Assembly (NCBI RefSeq): GCF_025515205.1
Contig: NZ_JAOPFX010000001.1
Span: 124,001 to 188,000 of the forward strand
Reading direction: 5' to 3'
Source: Microbacterium fluvii
Lineage (GTDB): Bacteria > Actinomycetota > Actinomycetes > Actinomycetales > Microbacteriaceae
Length of the DNA stretch: 64,000 bases
Shown here in pieces: positions 36,978 to 46,629 of the stretch. The notes beneath the pieces were generated by a model that was given only the letters and a program-made list of their open reading frames with translations, was not told where the DNA came from and made no database searches. Each line of letters opens with the position of its first letter. Within the stretch, counting starts at the first letter, position 1. Made by a program: the position numbers and the translations under genes.

Positions 36978-37735
36978 TGGGACAGAAGGTCAACCCGTAC
37001 GGCTTCCGCCTCGGCATCACCACGGACCACGTGTCGCGTTGGTTCTCGGACTCGACCAAGCCCGGGCAGCGCTACGCCGACTACGTCGCCGAGGACATCA
37101 AGATCCGCAAGCTTCTGCAGACGCAGCTCGACCGCGCCGGCGTGAGCAACATCGAGATCGAGCGCACGCGTGACCGCGTCCGCGTCGACATCCACACCGC
37201 CCGTCCCGGCATCGTGATCGGCCGCCGCGGCGCCGAGGCCGAGCGCATCCGCGCCGACCTCGAGAAGCTCACCGGCAAGCAGATCCAGCTGAACATCCTC
37301 GAGGTCAAGAACCCCGAGGCCGACGCTCAGCTGGTCGCGCAGGGCATCGCCGAGCAGCTGTCTGCTCGTGTGGCGTTCCGTCGCGCGATGCGCAAGGGTC
37401 TGCAGGGCGCGCAGCGCGCCGGCGCCAAGGGCGTCCGCATCCAGGTCTCCGGCCGCCTCGGCGGCGCCGAGATGAGCCGTTCGGAGTTCTACCGCGAGGG
37501 TCGTGTGCCGCTGCACACGCTGCGCGCGAACATCGACTACGGCTTCTACGAGGCCAAGACCACCTTCGGCCGCATCGGCGTGAAGGTCTGGATCTACAAG
37601 GGCGACCTGACCAACAAGGAGCTCGCCCGCGAGCAGGCGAACGCGCCGAAGGCACCCCGCGGTCGTGACGACCGTGGCGACCGTCGTCGTGGCCCCCGCA
37701 ACGAGGCGCCCGTCGCAGAAGGAGCATCGGCATAA
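36977..37735 (+). CDS. rpsC: 30S ribosomal protein S3
   Basis: ATG 36977; 252 residues. [15 protein letters not shown] start, KH domain with [17 protein letters not shown], and [21 protein letters not shown] charged Arg/Asp/Gly tail (about 218-252) extends the core. S3 surrounds the mRNA entry site. Confidence 0.98.
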   Translation: MGQKVNPYGFRLGITTDHVSRWFSDSTKPGQRYADYVAEDIKIRKLLQTQLDRAGVSNIEIERTRDRVRVDIHTARPGIVIGRRGAEAERIRADLEKLTGKQIQLNILEVKNPEADAQLVAQGIAEQLSARVAFRRAMRKGLQGAQRAGAKGVRIQVSGRLGGAEMSRSEFYREGRVPLHTLRANIDYGFYEAKTTFGRIGVKVWIYKGDLTNKELAREQANAPKAPRGRDDRGDRRRGPRNEAPVAEGASA

Positions 37736-38154
37736 TGCTTATCCCCCGTAAGGTCAAGTACCGCAAGCAGCACCACCCCGGCCGTTCGGGCCAGGCGACC
37801 GGCGGCACGAAGGTCTCCTTCGGCGAGTTCGGCATCCAGGCGCTGACCCCGGCCTACGTGACGAACCGTCAGATCGAGTCCGCTCGTATCGCGATGACCC
37901 GTCACATCAAGCGCGGCGGAAAGGTGTGGATCAACATCTACCCCGACCGTCCGCTCACCAAGAAGCCGGCCGAGACCCGCATGGGTTCGGGTAAGGGCTC
38001 GCCCGAGTGGTGGGTCGCAAACGTCAAGCCGGGTCGCGTCCTCTTCGAGGTCGCCGGCGTCAACGAGGAACTCGCTCGTGAGGCCCTGACCCGTGCCATC
38101 CACAAGCTGCCCCTGAAGGCACGCATCATCAAGCGCGAGGAGGGCGACGCGTAA
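37735..38154 (+). CDS. rplP: 50S ribosomal protein L16
   Basis: ATG 37735, overlapping the rpsC stop by one base; 139 residues. [38 protein letters not shown] and the usual end. L16 binds A-site tRNA and 5S-region RNA. Confidence 0.98.
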   Translation: MLIPRKVKYRKQHHPGRSGQATGGTKVSFGEFGIQALTPAYVTNRQIESARIAMTRHIKRGGKVWINIYPDRPLTKKPAETRMGSGKGSPEWWVANVKPGRVLFEVAGVNEELAREALTRAIHKLPLKARIIKREEGDA

Positions 38155-38465
38155 TGGCTGTCGGCACCAAGACGCTCGCTCCGAGCGAGCTCGATACGTT
38201 CGAAGACCAGCGCCTCGTCGAGGAGCTGCGCAAGGCCAAGGAAGAGCTGTTCAACCTGCGCTTCCAGTCGGCCACCGGCCAGCTCGAGAGCCACGGCCGC
38301 ATCCGTGCGGTCAAGCGCGACATCGCGCGGCTCTACACCGTGATCCGTGAGCGCGAGCTCGGCATCCGTGCCACGCCCGCCGCTGTCGAGGTCCCGGCGA
38401 AGGCGAAGAAGACCAAGGCCAAGAAGGCGGATGCCGCCGAGGCCGTGAAGGAAGAGGCCGAGTGA
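38154..38465 (+). CDS. rpmC: 50S ribosomal protein L29 with extended tail
   Basis: ATG 38154, one-base overlap with rplP; 103 residues against the usual 60-75. The core carries [20 protein letters not shown] and [16 protein letters not shown]. An added C-terminal tail of about 30 residues is Ala/Lys/Glu-rich ([20 protein letters not shown]). L29 borders the tunnel exit near L23. Confidence 0.97.
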   Translation: MAVGTKTLAPSELDTFEDQRLVEELRKAKEELFNLRFQSATGQLESHGRIRAVKRDIARLYTVIRERELGIRATPAAVEVPAKAKKTKAKKADAAEAVKEEAE

Positions 38466-38797
38466 TGGCTGAGACCAAGAGGAAGGCCGAGGCCGTCGAG
38501 GCCGAGGGCCACGAGCACGCCGAGCACGACGTGCGCGACGCCGAGGCCCGCGGTTACCGCAAGGCCCGCCGTGGCTACGTCGTCAGCGACAAGATGGACA
38601 AGACCATCGTCGTCGAGGTCGAAGACCGCGTGAAGCACCCGCTCTACGGCAAGGTCATCCGTCGCACCTCGAAGGTGAAGGCCCACGATGAGGCCAACAC
38701 CGCCGGCATCGGCGACCTCGTCCTCATCAACGAGACCCGTCCGCTCAGCGCCACAAAGCGCTGGCGCCTGGTCGAGATCCTGGAGAAGGCAAAGTGA
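38465..38797 (+). CDS. rpsQ: 30S ribosomal protein S17 with acidic N-terminal extension
   Basis: ATG 38465 overlaps the rpmC stop by one base and is preferred to the GTG just before it; 110 residues against the usual 80-90. Residues 1-33 form a His/Glu/Ala-rich extension ([19 protein letters not shown]); the core has [16 protein letters not shown] and the [13 protein letters not shown] motif. S17 is a primary 16S rRNA binder. Confidence 0.97.
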   Translation: MAETKRKAEAVEAEGHEHAEHDVRDAEARGYRKARRGYVVSDKMDKTIVVEVEDRVKHPLYGKVIRRTSKVKAHDEANTAGIGDLVLINETRPLSATKRWRLVEILEKAK

Positions 38798-39162
38798 TCC
38801 AGACCGAGTCTCGCCTCAAGGTCGCCGACAACACCGGCGCCAAGGAGCTGCTCACGATCCGTGTGCTCGGCGGTTCCAACCGTCGCTACGCGGGCCTGGG
38901 CGATGTCATCGTCGCGACCGTCAAGGACGCGATCCCCGGTGGCAACGTCAAGAAGGGTGACGTCGTCAAGGCCGTCATCGTGCGCACCGTCAAGCAGACC
39001 CGTCGTCCCGACGGCTCGTACATCAAGTTCGACGAGAACGCCGCCGTGATCCTGAAGAACGACGGGGAGCCCCGCGGCACCCGCATCTTCGGCCCGGTCG
39101 GCCGTGAGCTTCGCGACAAGAAGTTCATGAAGATCGTCTCGCTCGCCCCGGAGGTCATCTGA
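38794..39162 (+). CDS. rplN: 50S ribosomal protein L14
   Basis: GTG 38794 overlaps the rpsQ stop; 122 residues. [19 protein letters not shown] start (formyl-Met in vivo) and [20 protein letters not shown] end. L14 forms part of the inter-subunit bridge. First gene of the spc cluster. Confidence 0.98.
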   Translation: MIQTESRLKVADNTGAKELLTIRVLGGSNRRYAGLGDVIVATVKDAIPGGNVKKGDVVKAVIVRTVKQTRRPDGSYIKFDENAAVILKNDGEPRGTRIFGPVGRELRDKKFMKIVSLAPEVI

Positions 39163-39164
39163 TC

Positions 39165-39524
39165 ATGGCGAAGATCAAGAAGGGCGACCTGGTTCAGGTC
39201 ATCTCGGGCGCCAAGCCCGAGCGCGGCGGCGACCGCGGCAAGCAGGGCAAGGTCCTCGAGATCCTTGTCGAGCAGAACCGCGTCATCGTCGAGGGCGTGA
39301 ACTACGTCACCAAGCACAACCGCGTGGGCCAGTCCCAGCGCGGCACCAAGACGGGCGGCATCGAAACGATGGAAGCCCCGATCCACATCTCGAACGTCGC
39401 ACTCGTCGACCCCTCGACCAAGAAGCCGACCCGTGTCGGCCACCGCGTCGAGGAGCAGACCAAGGACGGCGTCAAGCGCACCGTCCGTGTGCGCTACGCG
39501 AAGAAGAGCGGCAAGGACCTCTGA
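39165..39524 (+). CDS. rplX: 50S ribosomal protein L24
   Basis: ATG 39165, two bases after rplN; 119 residues. KOW motif [21 protein letters not shown], then VNYVTKHN. L24 initiates 50S assembly. Confidence 0.98.
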   Translation: MAKIKKGDLVQVISGAKPERGGDRGKQGKVLEILVEQNRVIVEGVNYVTKHNRVGQSQRGTKTGGIETMEAPIHISNVALVDPSTKKPTRVGHRVEEQTKDGVKRTVRVRYAKKSGKDL

Positions 39525-39526
39525 AC

Positions 39527-40117
39527 ATGAGCACCACCACTGCCGCGGCGGCTGGCAAGATCCAGCCCCGCCTGAAGCAGAAGTACAACGGCGAGATCAA
39601 GTCGGCACTGCAGGAGCAGTTCGGCTACGAGAACGTCATGCAGATCCCTGGCCTGGTCAAGGTCGTCGTCAACACCGGTGTCGGTGAGGCGGCTCGTGAC
39701 AGCAAGGTGATCGACGGCGCGGTGGAAGACCTCGTCAAGATCACCGGTCAGAAGCCGGTCGTCACGAAGGCCCGCAAGTCCATCGCGCAGTTCAAGCTGC
39801 GCGAGGGTCAGGCCATCGGCGCGCACGTCACGCTGCGTGGCGACCGCGCGTGGGAGTTCGTCGACCGCCTCGTCAACCTGGCGCTGCCGCGCATCCGCGA
39901 CTTCCGCGGTCTGTCGGCCAACCAGTTCGACGGTCACGGCAACTACACCTTCGGCCTCCAGGAGCAGTCGGTGTTCCACGAGATCGACCAGGACAAGATC
40001 GACCGCGTGCGCGGCTTCGACATCACCGTGGTGACGTCGGCGAAGACGGACGACGAGGGTCGCGCCCTGCTGCGCGCGCTCGGCTTCCCGTTCCGCACCG
40101 AGGACGCCCAGCAGTAA
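39527..40117 (+). CDS. rplE: 50S ribosomal protein L5
   Basis: ATG 39527; 196 residues. [15 protein letters not shown]-like start (here [17 protein letters not shown]), [19 protein letters not shown], and [21 protein letters not shown]5 binds 5S rRNA. No rpsN follows; a hairpin-containing gap of 108 bases precedes rpsH. Confidence 0.98.
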   Translation: MSTTTAAAAGKIQPRLKQKYNGEIKSALQEQFGYENVMQIPGLVKVVVNTGVGEAARDSKVIDGAVEDLVKITGQKPVVTKARKSIAQFKLREGQAIGAHVTLRGDRAWEFVDRLVNLALPRIRDFRGLSANQFDGHGNYTFGLQEQSVFHEIDQDKIDRVRGFDITVVTSAKTDDEGRALLRALGFPFRTEDAQQ

Positions 40118-40127
40118 CACCAACCAC

Positions 40128-40159
40128 GCTCGGTCCTCCGGCACACCGGAGGGCCGAGC
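40128..40159 (+). other. Hairpin between rplE and rpsH
   Basis: 40128-40141 pairs with 40146-40159 over 14 positions (one G-T wobble) with a CACA loop. It occupies the place where many actinobacteria carry rpsN. No T-run, so possibly attenuation or RNA processing. Confidence 0.6.
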
Positions 40160-40225
40160 ATCCATGGAAGGTCGTCAGTCGTGTAACGGCTGCCGATACC
40201 TCATGACAGAAAGAGAAGAACACCC

Positions 40226-40624
40226 ATGACGATGACAGACCCGGTCGCAGACATGCTGACCCGTCTGCGCAACGCGAACTCGGCCCACCACGACTCCGTG
40301 TCGCTGCCGAGCTCCAAGCTCAAGACGCATATCGCCGACATCCTCAAGCAGGAGGGCTACATCGCCGAGTGGGTCGTCTCCGACGCCCGCGTCGGTCAGA
40401 CGCTCACCCTGACGCTGAAGTACGGCCCCAACCGCGAGCGTTCGATCGCGGGCATCAAGCGCGTGTCGAAGCCCGGCCTGCGCGTCTACGCGAAGTCGAC
40501 CGAGCTGCCCAAGGTCCTCGGTGGCCTCGGCGTCGCGATCCTGTCCACCTCCTCCGGTCTTCTCACCGACCGTCAGGCCGAGCAGAAGGGCGTGGGTGGG
40601 GAAGTCCTCGCCTACGTGTGGTGA
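40226..40624 (+). CDS. rpsH: 30S ribosomal protein S8
   Basis: ATG 40226 after AAAGAGAAG; 132 residues. [19 protein letters not shown] start, [14 protein letters not shown]-type end (here [20 protein letters not shown]). S8 binds the central domain of 16S rRNA and is often a translational repressor of its operon. Confidence 0.98.
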   Translation: MTMTDPVADMLTRLRNANSAHHDSVSLPSSKLKTHIADILKQEGYIAEWVVSDARVGQTLTLTLKYGPNRERSIAGIKRVSKPGLRVYAKSTELPKVLGGLGVAILSTSSGLLTDRQAEQKGVGGEVLAYVW

Positions 40625-40630
40625 TCTGAC

Positions 40631-41167
40631 ATGTCGCGAATCGGACGTCTTCCCATCGACATCCCCGCCGACGTGACCATCGAGGTCGCCGGCCAGAACG
40701 TCGCCGTCAAGGGCCCGAAGGGCGAGCTCACCCTCGCCGTCGCCAGCCCCATCGAGGTCAAGGTCGAAGAGGGCCAGGTGCTGGTCACCCGCCCCGACGA
40801 CGAGCGCGAGTCGCGTTCGCTGCACGGCCTGACCCGCACGCTCATCAACAACAACATCATCGGTGTCACCCAGGGGTACACCAAGGGCCTCGAGGTCGTC
40901 GGCACGGGTTACCGCGTCGCGCAGAAGGGCAGCTCGATCGAGTTCGCCCTCGGCTTCTCGCACCCGGTGCTGGTCGACCCGCCCGCCGGGATCACCTTCA
41001 CGGTCGAGGGCAACAACAAGGTCACCGTGAGCGGCATCGACAAGCAGGCCGTCGGCGAGGCGGCTGCGAACATCCGCAAGATCCGTAAGCCCGAGCCGTA
41101 CAAGGGCAAGGGTGTGCGTTACGCCGGCGAGGTCGTGCGTCGCAAGGCCGGAAAGGCTGGTAAGTAA
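40631..41167 (+). CDS. rplF: 50S ribosomal protein L6
   Basis: ATG 40631; 178 residues. [17 protein letters not shown] start and the C-terminal [19 protein letters not shown] and [14 protein letters not shown] motifs. L6 lies near the factor-binding stalk. Confidence 0.98.
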   Translation: MSRIGRLPIDIPADVTIEVAGQNVAVKGPKGELTLAVASPIEVKVEEGQVLVTRPDDERESRSLHGLTRTLINNNIIGVTQGYTKGLEVVGTGYRVAQKGSSIEFALGFSHPVLVDPPAGITFTVEGNNKVTVSGIDKQAVGEAAANIRKIRKPEPYKGKGVRYAGEVVRRKAGKAGK

Positions 41168-41169
41168 CC

Positions 41170-41529
41170 ATGGCTGTGAAGTCGAAGTCCGACGCCCGCG
41201 CGCGTCGTCACGCCCGCCTTCGCAAGAAGGTCGTCGGCACCGAGGTGCGTCCGCGCCTTGTCGTGACCCGTTCGGCACGTCACGTGTTCGTCCAGGTCGT
41301 CGACGACAGCAAGGGCCACACCGTGGCATCCGCCTCGACGCTCGAGAACGACCTGCGTGCGTTCGACGGTGACAAGACCGCCAAGGCCCGCAAGGTCGGC
41401 GAGCTCGTCGCCGAGCGTGCGAAGGCCGCCGGGGTCTCCGAGGTCGTGTTCGACCGCGGCGGCAACCGCTACGCGGGACGGGTCGCGGCGATCGCCGACG
41501 GCGCTCGTGAGGGAGGCCTGAACCTGTGA
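41170..41529 (+). CDS. rplR: 50S ribosomal protein L18
   Basis: ATG 41170, two bases after rplF; 119 residues. [20 protein letters not shown] and [20 protein letters not shown] motifs. L18 binds 5S rRNA with L5 and L25. Confidence 0.98.
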   Translation: MAVKSKSDARARRHARLRKKVVGTEVRPRLVVTRSARHVFVQVVDDSKGHTVASASTLENDLRAFDGDKTAKARKVGELVAERAKAAGVSEVVFDRGGNRYAGRVAAIADGAREGGLNL

Positions 41530-41549
41530 GTGAAATCAAGGAGAACGAA

Positions 41550-42221
41550 GTGACCACCGAGCAGACTGCTCCCGAGGGTCAGACCGCCGCCGAGGCGCCC
41601 GCCGAGCGTGAGCGCGAGCCGCGCCGCGGTGGCCGCGAGCGCAACCCCAACCGCGACCGCAACTCGCGCGACCGTTCGGAGAGCCAGTTCCTCGAGCGCG
41701 TCGTGACGATCAACCGCGTGTCGAAGGTCGTCAAGGGCGGCCGCCGCTTCAGCTTCACCGCGCTCGTCGTCGTCGGCGACGGCAACGGTGTCGTGGGCGT
41801 CGGCTACGGCAAGGCCCGCGAGGTGCCGCTGGCGATCTCGAAGGGTGTCGAAGAGGCCAAGCGCAACTTCTTCCGCGTGCCGCGCGTCGGCTCCACCATC
41901 CCGCACCCCGTGCAGGGTGAGGCCGCGGCCGGTGTCGTGCTGCTTCGTCCGGCCGCCGCCGGTACCGGTGTCATCGCCGGTGGTCCGGTGCGTGCCGTGC
42001 TCGAGTGCGCCGGCATCCACGACGTGCTGTCGAAGTCGCTCGGCTCGTCGAACACCATCAACATCGTCCACGCGACGGTGGAGGCCCTGAAGCAGCTCGA
42101 GGAGCCCCGTGCGGTCGCCGCGCGCCGCGGTCTCGAGTTCGACCAGGTCGCCCCCGCCCGTCTCGTTCGCGCCGAGGCCGCTGCGGCCGAGGCTGCGCGT
42201 CAGCAGAAGGTAGGTGCCTGA
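41550..42221 (+). CDS. rpsE: 30S ribosomal protein S5 with N-terminal extension
   Basis: GTG 41550 is chosen because AAGGAG (41538-41543) stands 6 bases upstream; the in-frame GTG at 41526 that overlaps the rplR stop has no such site. 223 residues against the usual 165-175: residues 1-45 are a Glu/Arg/Asn-rich extension. Core motifs [20 protein letters not shown] and [21 protein letters not shown]5 acts in decoding accuracy. The final A of its TGA stop at 42219-42221 is the first base of the rpmD ATG. Confidence 0.96.
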   Translation: MTTEQTAPEGQTAAEAPAEREREPRRGGRERNPNRDRNSRDRSESQFLERVVTINRVSKVVKGGRRFSFTALVVVGDGNGVVGVGYGKAREVPLAISKGVEEAKRNFFRVPRVGSTIPHPVQGEAAAGVVLLRPAAAGTGVIAGGPVRAVLECAGIHDVLSKSLGSSNTINIVHATVEALKQLEEPRAVAARRGLEFDQVAPARLVRAEAAAAEAARQQKVGA

Positions 42222-42406
42222 TGGCCGCCCGTCTGAAGGTGACCCAGGTCAAGTCCAAGGTGAGTGAGAAGCAGAACCAGCGCGACACGCTGCGTTCGCT
42301 GGGCCTGAAGCGGATCGGCGACTCGGTCGTGCGCCCCGACGACGCCCAGACGCGCGGCTACGTGCGTACCGTCGCCCACCTCGTGAAGGTTGAGGAGATC
42401 GACTGA
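42221..42406 (+). CDS. rpmD: 50S ribosomal protein L30
   Basis: ATG 42221, TGATG overlap with rpsE; 61 residues, the normal length of this small protein. [20 protein letters not shown] and [12 protein letters not shown] identify it. Its stop overlaps the rplO start by one base. Confidence 0.97.
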   Translation: MAARLKVTQVKSKVSEKQNQRDTLRSLGLKRIGDSVVRPDDAQTRGYVRTVAHLVKVEEID

Positions 42407-43026
42407 TGGCCGAGAAGGCTGAGAAGGCGACCGAAGAGGTCGTCGAGAAGAAGACGGCTGCCAAGAAGGCTCCGGCGAAGGCTCCGGCCAAGGCCGCTGC
42501 CAAGCCGGCTGCTGAGAAGAAGCCCGCTGCCGAGAAGAAGCCGGCCGCGAAGAAGGCCGCCCCGAAGAAGGATGCCGAGGCCTCGCGCCCCGGTGTGCTC
42601 AAGGTGCACCACCTTCGCCCGGTTCCCGGTTCCAACACCGCCAAGACCCGCGTGGGTCGCGGTGAGGGCTCCAAGGGCAAGACCGCTGGCCGTGGCACCA
42701 AGGGCACCAAGGCCCGCTACCAGGTCAAGGTCGGCTTCGAGGGCGGCCAGATGCCGCTGCACATGCGCACCCCGAAGCTGCGCGGGTTCAAGAACCCGTT
42801 CCGCGTCGAGTACCAGGTCGTGAACCTGGACAAGCTCGCCGAGCTCTACCCCTCGGGCGGCGCCGTCACCGTGAGCGACCTGGTCGCCAAGGGTGCCGTG
42901 CGCAAGAACGAGAAGGTCAAGGTTCTCGGAGGCGGCGACATCGCGGTCAAGCTCGACGTTTCGGTGGACAAGGTCTCCGGCTCGGCTGAGCAGAAGATCG
43001 TCGCCGCAGGCGGTTCCGTCAAGTAA
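42406..43026 (+). CDS. rplO: 50S ribosomal protein L15 with Lys/Ala-rich N-terminal extension
   Basis: ATG 42406; 206 residues against the usual 145-150. Residues 1-62 are a low-complexity histone-like extension with a repeated KPAAEKK unit. The core starts [20 protein letters not shown] and includes [21 protein letters not shown]15 is a late assembly protein of the 50S subunit. A 15-pair hairpin separates it from secY. Confidence 0.97.
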   Translation: MAEKAEKATEEVVEKKTAAKKAPAKAPAKAAAKPAAEKKPAAEKKPAAKKAAPKKDAEASRPGVLKVHHLRPVPGSNTAKTRVGRGEGSKGKTAGRGTKGTKARYQVKVGFEGGQMPLHMRTPKLRGFKNPFRVEYQVVNLDKLAELYPSGGAVTVSDLVAKGAVRKNEKVKVLGGGDIAVKLDVSVDKVSGSAEQKIVAAGGSVK

Positions 43027-43032
43027 AGGCGT

Positions 43033-43067
43033 CAGTGGGGGCCGGAGCATCGCTCCGGCCCCCACTG
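43033..43067 (+). terminator. Hairpin between rplO and secY
   Basis: A perfect 15-base inverted repeat (43033-43047 with 43053-43067), loop CATCG, begins 7 bases after the rplO stop. There is no T-run; it probably lowers, rather than stops, transcription into secY. Confidence 0.65.
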
Positions 43068-43126
43068 GGCTACCCTGGAGGTCGGCACGCCCTCGCGCTG
43101 CCGGCATCCCCTCTGGAGGCATCCTC

Positions 43127-44449
43127 TTGTTCAGCGCAATCGCGCGGGTCTTCCGTACACCCGATCTGCGACGGAAGATCGCATTCACCCTCGGCATCAT
43201 CGCCATCTATCGCTTCGGCGCGCACATCCCCGCCCCGTTCGTGGACTTCCCGAACGTGCAGTCGTGTCTGCGCCAGAGCTCAGGCACCGAGGGTCTGCTC
43301 TCGCTCGTCAACCTCTTCTCCGGCGGTGCCCTGCTGCAGCTGTCGATCTTCGCCCTCGGCGTCATGCCGTACATCACGGCGACGATCATCGTGCAGCTGC
43401 TGCGCGTGGTGATCCCGCACTTCGAGACCCTCTACAAGGAGGGTCAGGCGGGCCAGGCGCGACTGACGCAGTACACCCGCTACCTGACGATCGCGCTGGC
43501 ACTGCTGCAGTCGACGACGCTGGTCACGGTCGCCCGCAGCGGAGCCCTCTTCGGCACCACCGGCATCGCCGAGTGCGAGGAGCTGCTCACCAACAGCGTG
43601 TGGTGGGCGCAGCTGCTCATGATCATCACGATGACCGCCGGCACCGGGCTGATCATGTGGTTCGCCGAGCTCGTCACCGAGCGCGGCATCGGCAACGGCA
43701 TGTCGCTGCTGATCTTCACCTCGATCGCCGCCTCCTTCCCCTCGTCGATGTGGGCGATCTGGCAGGCCAAGGGCTTCGAGATCTTCCTGCTGGTGCTCGC
43801 GGTCGGCATCGTCGTGATGGCGCTGGTCGTCTTCGTCGAGCAGTCGCAGCGGCGCGTGCCCGTGCAGTACGCCAAGCGCATGGTCGGCCGCCGCACCTAC
43901 GGCGGCACCAACACCTACATCCCGATCAAGGTCAACATGGCCGGCGTCGTGCCGGTGATCTTCGCTTCGTCGCTGCTGTACATCCCCGTGCTGATCGCGC
44001 AGTTCAACCAGCCGCAGGCGGGCGAAGAGGCCGCCGGCTGGGTCGCGTGGATCGCGCAGTACTTCACCACAGGCGACAGCCCGCTGTACATGCTGGTGTA
44101 CTTCCTGCTCATCGTCGGGTTCACCTACTTCTACGTCGCGATCACCTTCAACCCCGTCGAGGTCGCCGACAACATGAAGAAGTACGGCGGGTTCATCCCC
44201 GGCATCCGTGCCGGCCGGCCCACCGCCGAGTACCTCGACTACGTGCTGACGCGCATCACCCTGCCTGGCTCGCTGTACCTCGGTCTGATCGCCCTGCTGC
44301 CGCTCATCGCCCTGGCCACGGTCGGTGCCAACCAGAACTTCCCGTTCGGCGGCGCTTCGATCCTGATCATCGTCGGCGTCGGCCTCGAGACGGTCAAGCA
44401 GATCGACGCGCAGCTGCAGCAGCGCCACTACGAAGGGCTTCTCCGCTGA
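43127..44449 (+). CDS. secY: Protein translocase subunit SecY
   Basis: TTG 43127 is chosen because CTGGAGG (43113-43119) lies 7 bases upstream and the protein then begins LFSAIARVFRTPDLRRKIAF, the normal SecY N-terminus; the rare TTG would keep its level low. 440 residues, ten predicted membrane helices. It forms the channel for Sec-dependent export with SecE and SecG, neither encoded here. Conserved GIGNGMSLLIF and the cytoplasmic loop VEQSQRRVPVQYAKRMVGRR are present. The stop overlaps the adk start (TGATG). Confidence 0.97.
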   Translation: MFSAIARVFRTPDLRRKIAFTLGIIAIYRFGAHIPAPFVDFPNVQSCLRQSSGTEGLLSLVNLFSGGALLQLSIFALGVMPYITATIIVQLLRVVIPHFETLYKEGQAGQARLTQYTRYLTIALALLQSTTLVTVARSGALFGTTGIAECEELLTNSVWWAQLLMIITMTAGTGLIMWFAELVTERGIGNGMSLLIFTSIAASFPSSMWAIWQAKGFEIFLLVLAVGIVVMALVVFVEQSQRRVPVQYAKRMVGRRTYGGTNTYIPIKVNMAGVVPVIFASSLLYIPVLIAQFNQPQAGEEAAGWVAWIAQYFTTGDSPLYMLVYFLLIVGFTYFYVAITFNPVEVADNMKKYGGFIPGIRAGRPTAEYLDYVLTRITLPGSLYLGLIALLPLIALATVGANQNFPFGGASILIIVGVGLETVKQIDAQLQQRHYEGLLR

Positions 44450-45045
44450 TGACCGCACGTCTTCTCATCGTCGGCCCGCAGGGCTCGGGCAAGGGCACGC
44501 AGGGCGTGCGCATCGCCGAGGTGGGCGGCATCCCCGCCATCTCGACGGGCGACATGTTCCGCGCCGCGATCTCGGGCGGCACCGAGCTCGGCGAGAAGGT
44601 CAAGGCGATCATCGAGGCGGGCGACCTGGTGCCCGACGAGGTCACCAGCGAGGTCGTGCGCGACCGCCTGTCGCAGGATGACGCCGCGGGCGGGTTCCTG
44701 CTCGACGGCTACCCCCGCAACCTCGGGCAGGTCGCCGACCTCGACGCGTTCCTCAGTGGCCGCGGCGAGCAGCTCGACGCCGTCATCGAGCTGTCGGTGC
44801 CTCGGGCCGAGTCGATCAACCGGCTCACCCGCCGCGCCTTCGAGCAGGGCCGCACCGACGACACCGAAGACGTCATCGAGAACCGCCTCGCGATCTACGA
44901 GCGCGAGACCGCGCCGATCCTCGACGTCTACCGCGCGCGCGGCATCGTCGACGAGATCGACGGCGTCGGCTCGCTCGACGAGATCACCGAGCGCATCGTC
45001 GCCGCCCTCACGGCACGCGGGCTGCTGCGCACCCCCGCGGTCTAG
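44449..45045 (+). CDS. adk: Adenylate kinase (short form)
   Basis: ATG 44449; 198 residues. It interconverts ATP + AMP and 2 ADP. P-loop GPQGSGKGTQ, AMP-binding STGDMFRAAI and LDGYPRN are intact. The LID is the short version without the zinc-type insertion, as usual in actinobacteria. It lies in the classical secY-adk-map order. Confidence 0.97.
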   Translation: MTARLLIVGPQGSGKGTQGVRIAEVGGIPAISTGDMFRAAISGGTELGEKVKAIIEAGDLVPDEVTSEVVRDRLSQDDAAGGFLLDGYPRNLGQVADLDAFLSGRGEQLDAVIELSVPRAESINRLTRRAFEQGRTDDTEDVIENRLAIYERETAPILDVYRARGIVDEIDGVGSLDEITERIVAALTARGLLRTPAV

Positions 45046-45048
45046 CCC

Positions 45049-45888
45049 GTGCTGCGGCGCTCGCTCTACAAGACCCCTGCCCAGCTGCGGGCGATGGTCG
45101 AGCCCGGTCTGATCACCGCCGCCGCCCTCGATGAGGTGCGGGCTCTGGTGGCGCCAGGGGTGACGACTCTCGAGCTCGACGCGGCAGCATCCGCTCTCAT
45201 CCGTGGTCGAGGGGCGCTGTCGAACTTCCAGATGGTGCGCGGGTACCGGCACACCGTCTGCGCGTCGGTGAACGAGCAGGTCGTGCACGGCATCCCGTCG
45301 GATCGGATGCTGGAGCCCGGCGACATCGTCTCGATCGACGCCGGCGCGGAGTACCGCGGCTGGAACGGCGACTCGGCGATCACCGTCGTGGTGCCCGATC
45401 CGTCGCGACCCGAGCTCGTCGCCGAGCGCGAACGGCTGTCGGAGGTCACCCGAGGATCCATGTGGGCGGGCATCGCCTCGCTCGCCTCGGCGCGCACCCT
45501 CAACGAGGTGGGCGCGGCGATCCAGGGCTACATCGAGGCGAACGAGCCCGAGGGTGCGCCCTACGGCATCCTGCGCGAGTACGTCGGCCACGGCATCGGG
45601 CGAAAGATGCACGAGTCGCCCTCCGTGTTCAACTACCGGGTCGCAGACCCCGGGCCGGCGATCCGTCCGGGGCTCGCGCTCGCGATCGAGCCGATGGTCG
45701 TGATCGGCTCGGACGAGACTTTCGTCGAAGACGACGGCTGGACCGTTTCGACGGTCGACGGCACCGCCGGCTCCCACTGGGAGCACAGCGTGGCCGTGCA
45801 TGATGATGGAATCTGGGTGCTGACCGCGAAAGACGGCGGCGCCGAGGGGCTCGCGCCGTTCGGCGTGACACCCCGGCCGATGGTGTGA
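45049..45888 (+). CDS. map: Methionine aminopeptidase type I
   Basis: GTG 45049, three bases after adk; 279 residues. It removes the initiator Met. The five metal ligands are visible: the two Asp in DIVSIDAGAEYRGWNGDSA, His in GHGIGRKMHE, Glu in AIEPMV and Glu in SHWEHSVAV. The substrate His is in YRHTVCASVNEQVVHG. The stop region overlaps the upstream part of the DsbA-like gene. Confidence 0.97.
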   Translation: MLRRSLYKTPAQLRAMVEPGLITAAALDEVRALVAPGVTTLELDAAASALIRGRGALSNFQMVRGYRHTVCASVNEQVVHGIPSDRMLEPGDIVSIDAGAEYRGWNGDSAITVVVPDPSRPELVAERERLSEVTRGSMWAGIASLASARTLNEVGAAIQGYIEANEPEGAPYGILREYVGHGIGRKMHESPSVFNYRVADPGPAIRPGLALAIEPMVVIGSDETFVEDDGWTVSTVDGTAGSHWEHSVAVHDDGIWVLTAKDGGAEGLAPFGVTPRPMV

Positions 45889-45896
45889 GGACGAAA

Positions 45897-46577
45897 ATGG
45901 CAACGGCTGCGCGCAAGACGAACTGGTTCGCGATCTGGATCAGCCTCGCGGTGGTGGTGGTGCTCGTGCTGGTCGCGGGCCTGGTGATCTGGATGAACAA
46001 CCAGTCGTCCGCGCCCGGAGAGGTCCCCGACAGCGCGGGCATCAACCAGGAGACCGGCGCGATCGCCGTCGGCGACGGGTCGAACGTGCTCGACACCTAC
46101 ATCGACTTCATGTGCCCGATCTGCGGTCAGTTCGAGGAGCTCTACGGCGAGACGATCGAGGGCCTCGTCAACGACGGCTCGATCACCCTCAACATCCACC
46201 CGATCTCGATCCTCGACCGCGCCTCGATGGGCACCGAGTTCTCCACGCGCTCCGCCAATGCCGCGTACTGCGTGGCCGAGGCGCAGCCCGAGTCGTCGCT
46301 GGCGTTCCTGCAGGCCATGTTCGCCAACCAGCCTGAGGAGTCGACCGAGGGCCTGACCGATGCGCAGATCCTCGACATCGCCGCCCAGGCCGGGGTCACC
46401 GGCATCGACGACTGCGTCGCCGACCAGACCTACGCCGACTTCGTCGCCACGATGACCGACCAGACCCCGGTGCAGCCAGGTGCCTCCGGAATCGGCACCC
46501 CGACCGTGCTGCTGAACGACGAGTTCGTCACGCTCACGGGCGACCCCCAGGCCGACCTGGTCGACGCGCTGCAGTAG
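45897..46577 (+). CDS. Membrane-anchored DsbA-like thiol oxidoreductase
   Basis: ATG 45897 with GAGG (45887-45890) 6 bases upstream is preferred to the GTG at 45885; 226 residues. One N-terminal membrane helix (about 10-32), then a thioredoxin_4/DsbA fold with the active site FMCPICGQF (CPIC) and a cis-Pro in GIGTPTVLLND. It probably makes or repairs disulfides outside the membrane; several Cys-paired exported proteins are encoded in this window. It is likely translated from the map message. Confidence 0.9.
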   Translation: MATAARKTNWFAIWISLAVVVVLVLVAGLVIWMNNQSSAPGEVPDSAGINQETGAIAVGDGSNVLDTYIDFMCPICGQFEELYGETIEGLVNDGSITLNIHPISILDRASMGTEFSTRSANAAYCVAEAQPESSLAFLQAMFANQPEESTEGLTDAQILDIAAQAGVTGIDDCVADQTYADFVATMTDQTPVQPGASGIGTPTVLLNDEFVTLTGDPQADLVDALQ

Positions 46578-46586
46578 TCGCTCCGG

Positions 46587-46609
46587 CGGGCCCCGCGTCG
46601 CGGGGCCCG
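46587..46609 (+). terminator. Hairpin after the DsbA-like gene
   Basis: CGGGCCCCG (46587-46595) pairs with CGGGGCCCG (46601-46609) around CGTCG. It begins 10 bases after the stop and separates this unit from the leaderless gene at 46630. Confidence 0.65.
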
Positions 46610-46617
46610 GCCACGGC

Positions 46618-46623
46618 TATCAT
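46618..46623 (+). promoter_or_regulatory. -10 element of a leaderless promoter
   Basis: TATCAT ends 6 bases before the ATG at 46630. No clear -35 is seen. Confidence 0.55.
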
Positions 46624-46629
46624 GACGCC

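Noticed and set aside
40118-40225. Possible rpsN remnant between rplE and rpsH
   Set aside because: No CxxC zinc-type S14 sequence in any frame; the gap is a hairpin and leader.
41526-41549. Upstream GTG start for rpsE
   Set aside because: It overlaps the rplR stop but has no Shine-Dalgarno; GTG 41550 has AAGGAG at the right distance. Coupled use of the upstream codon is not excluded.
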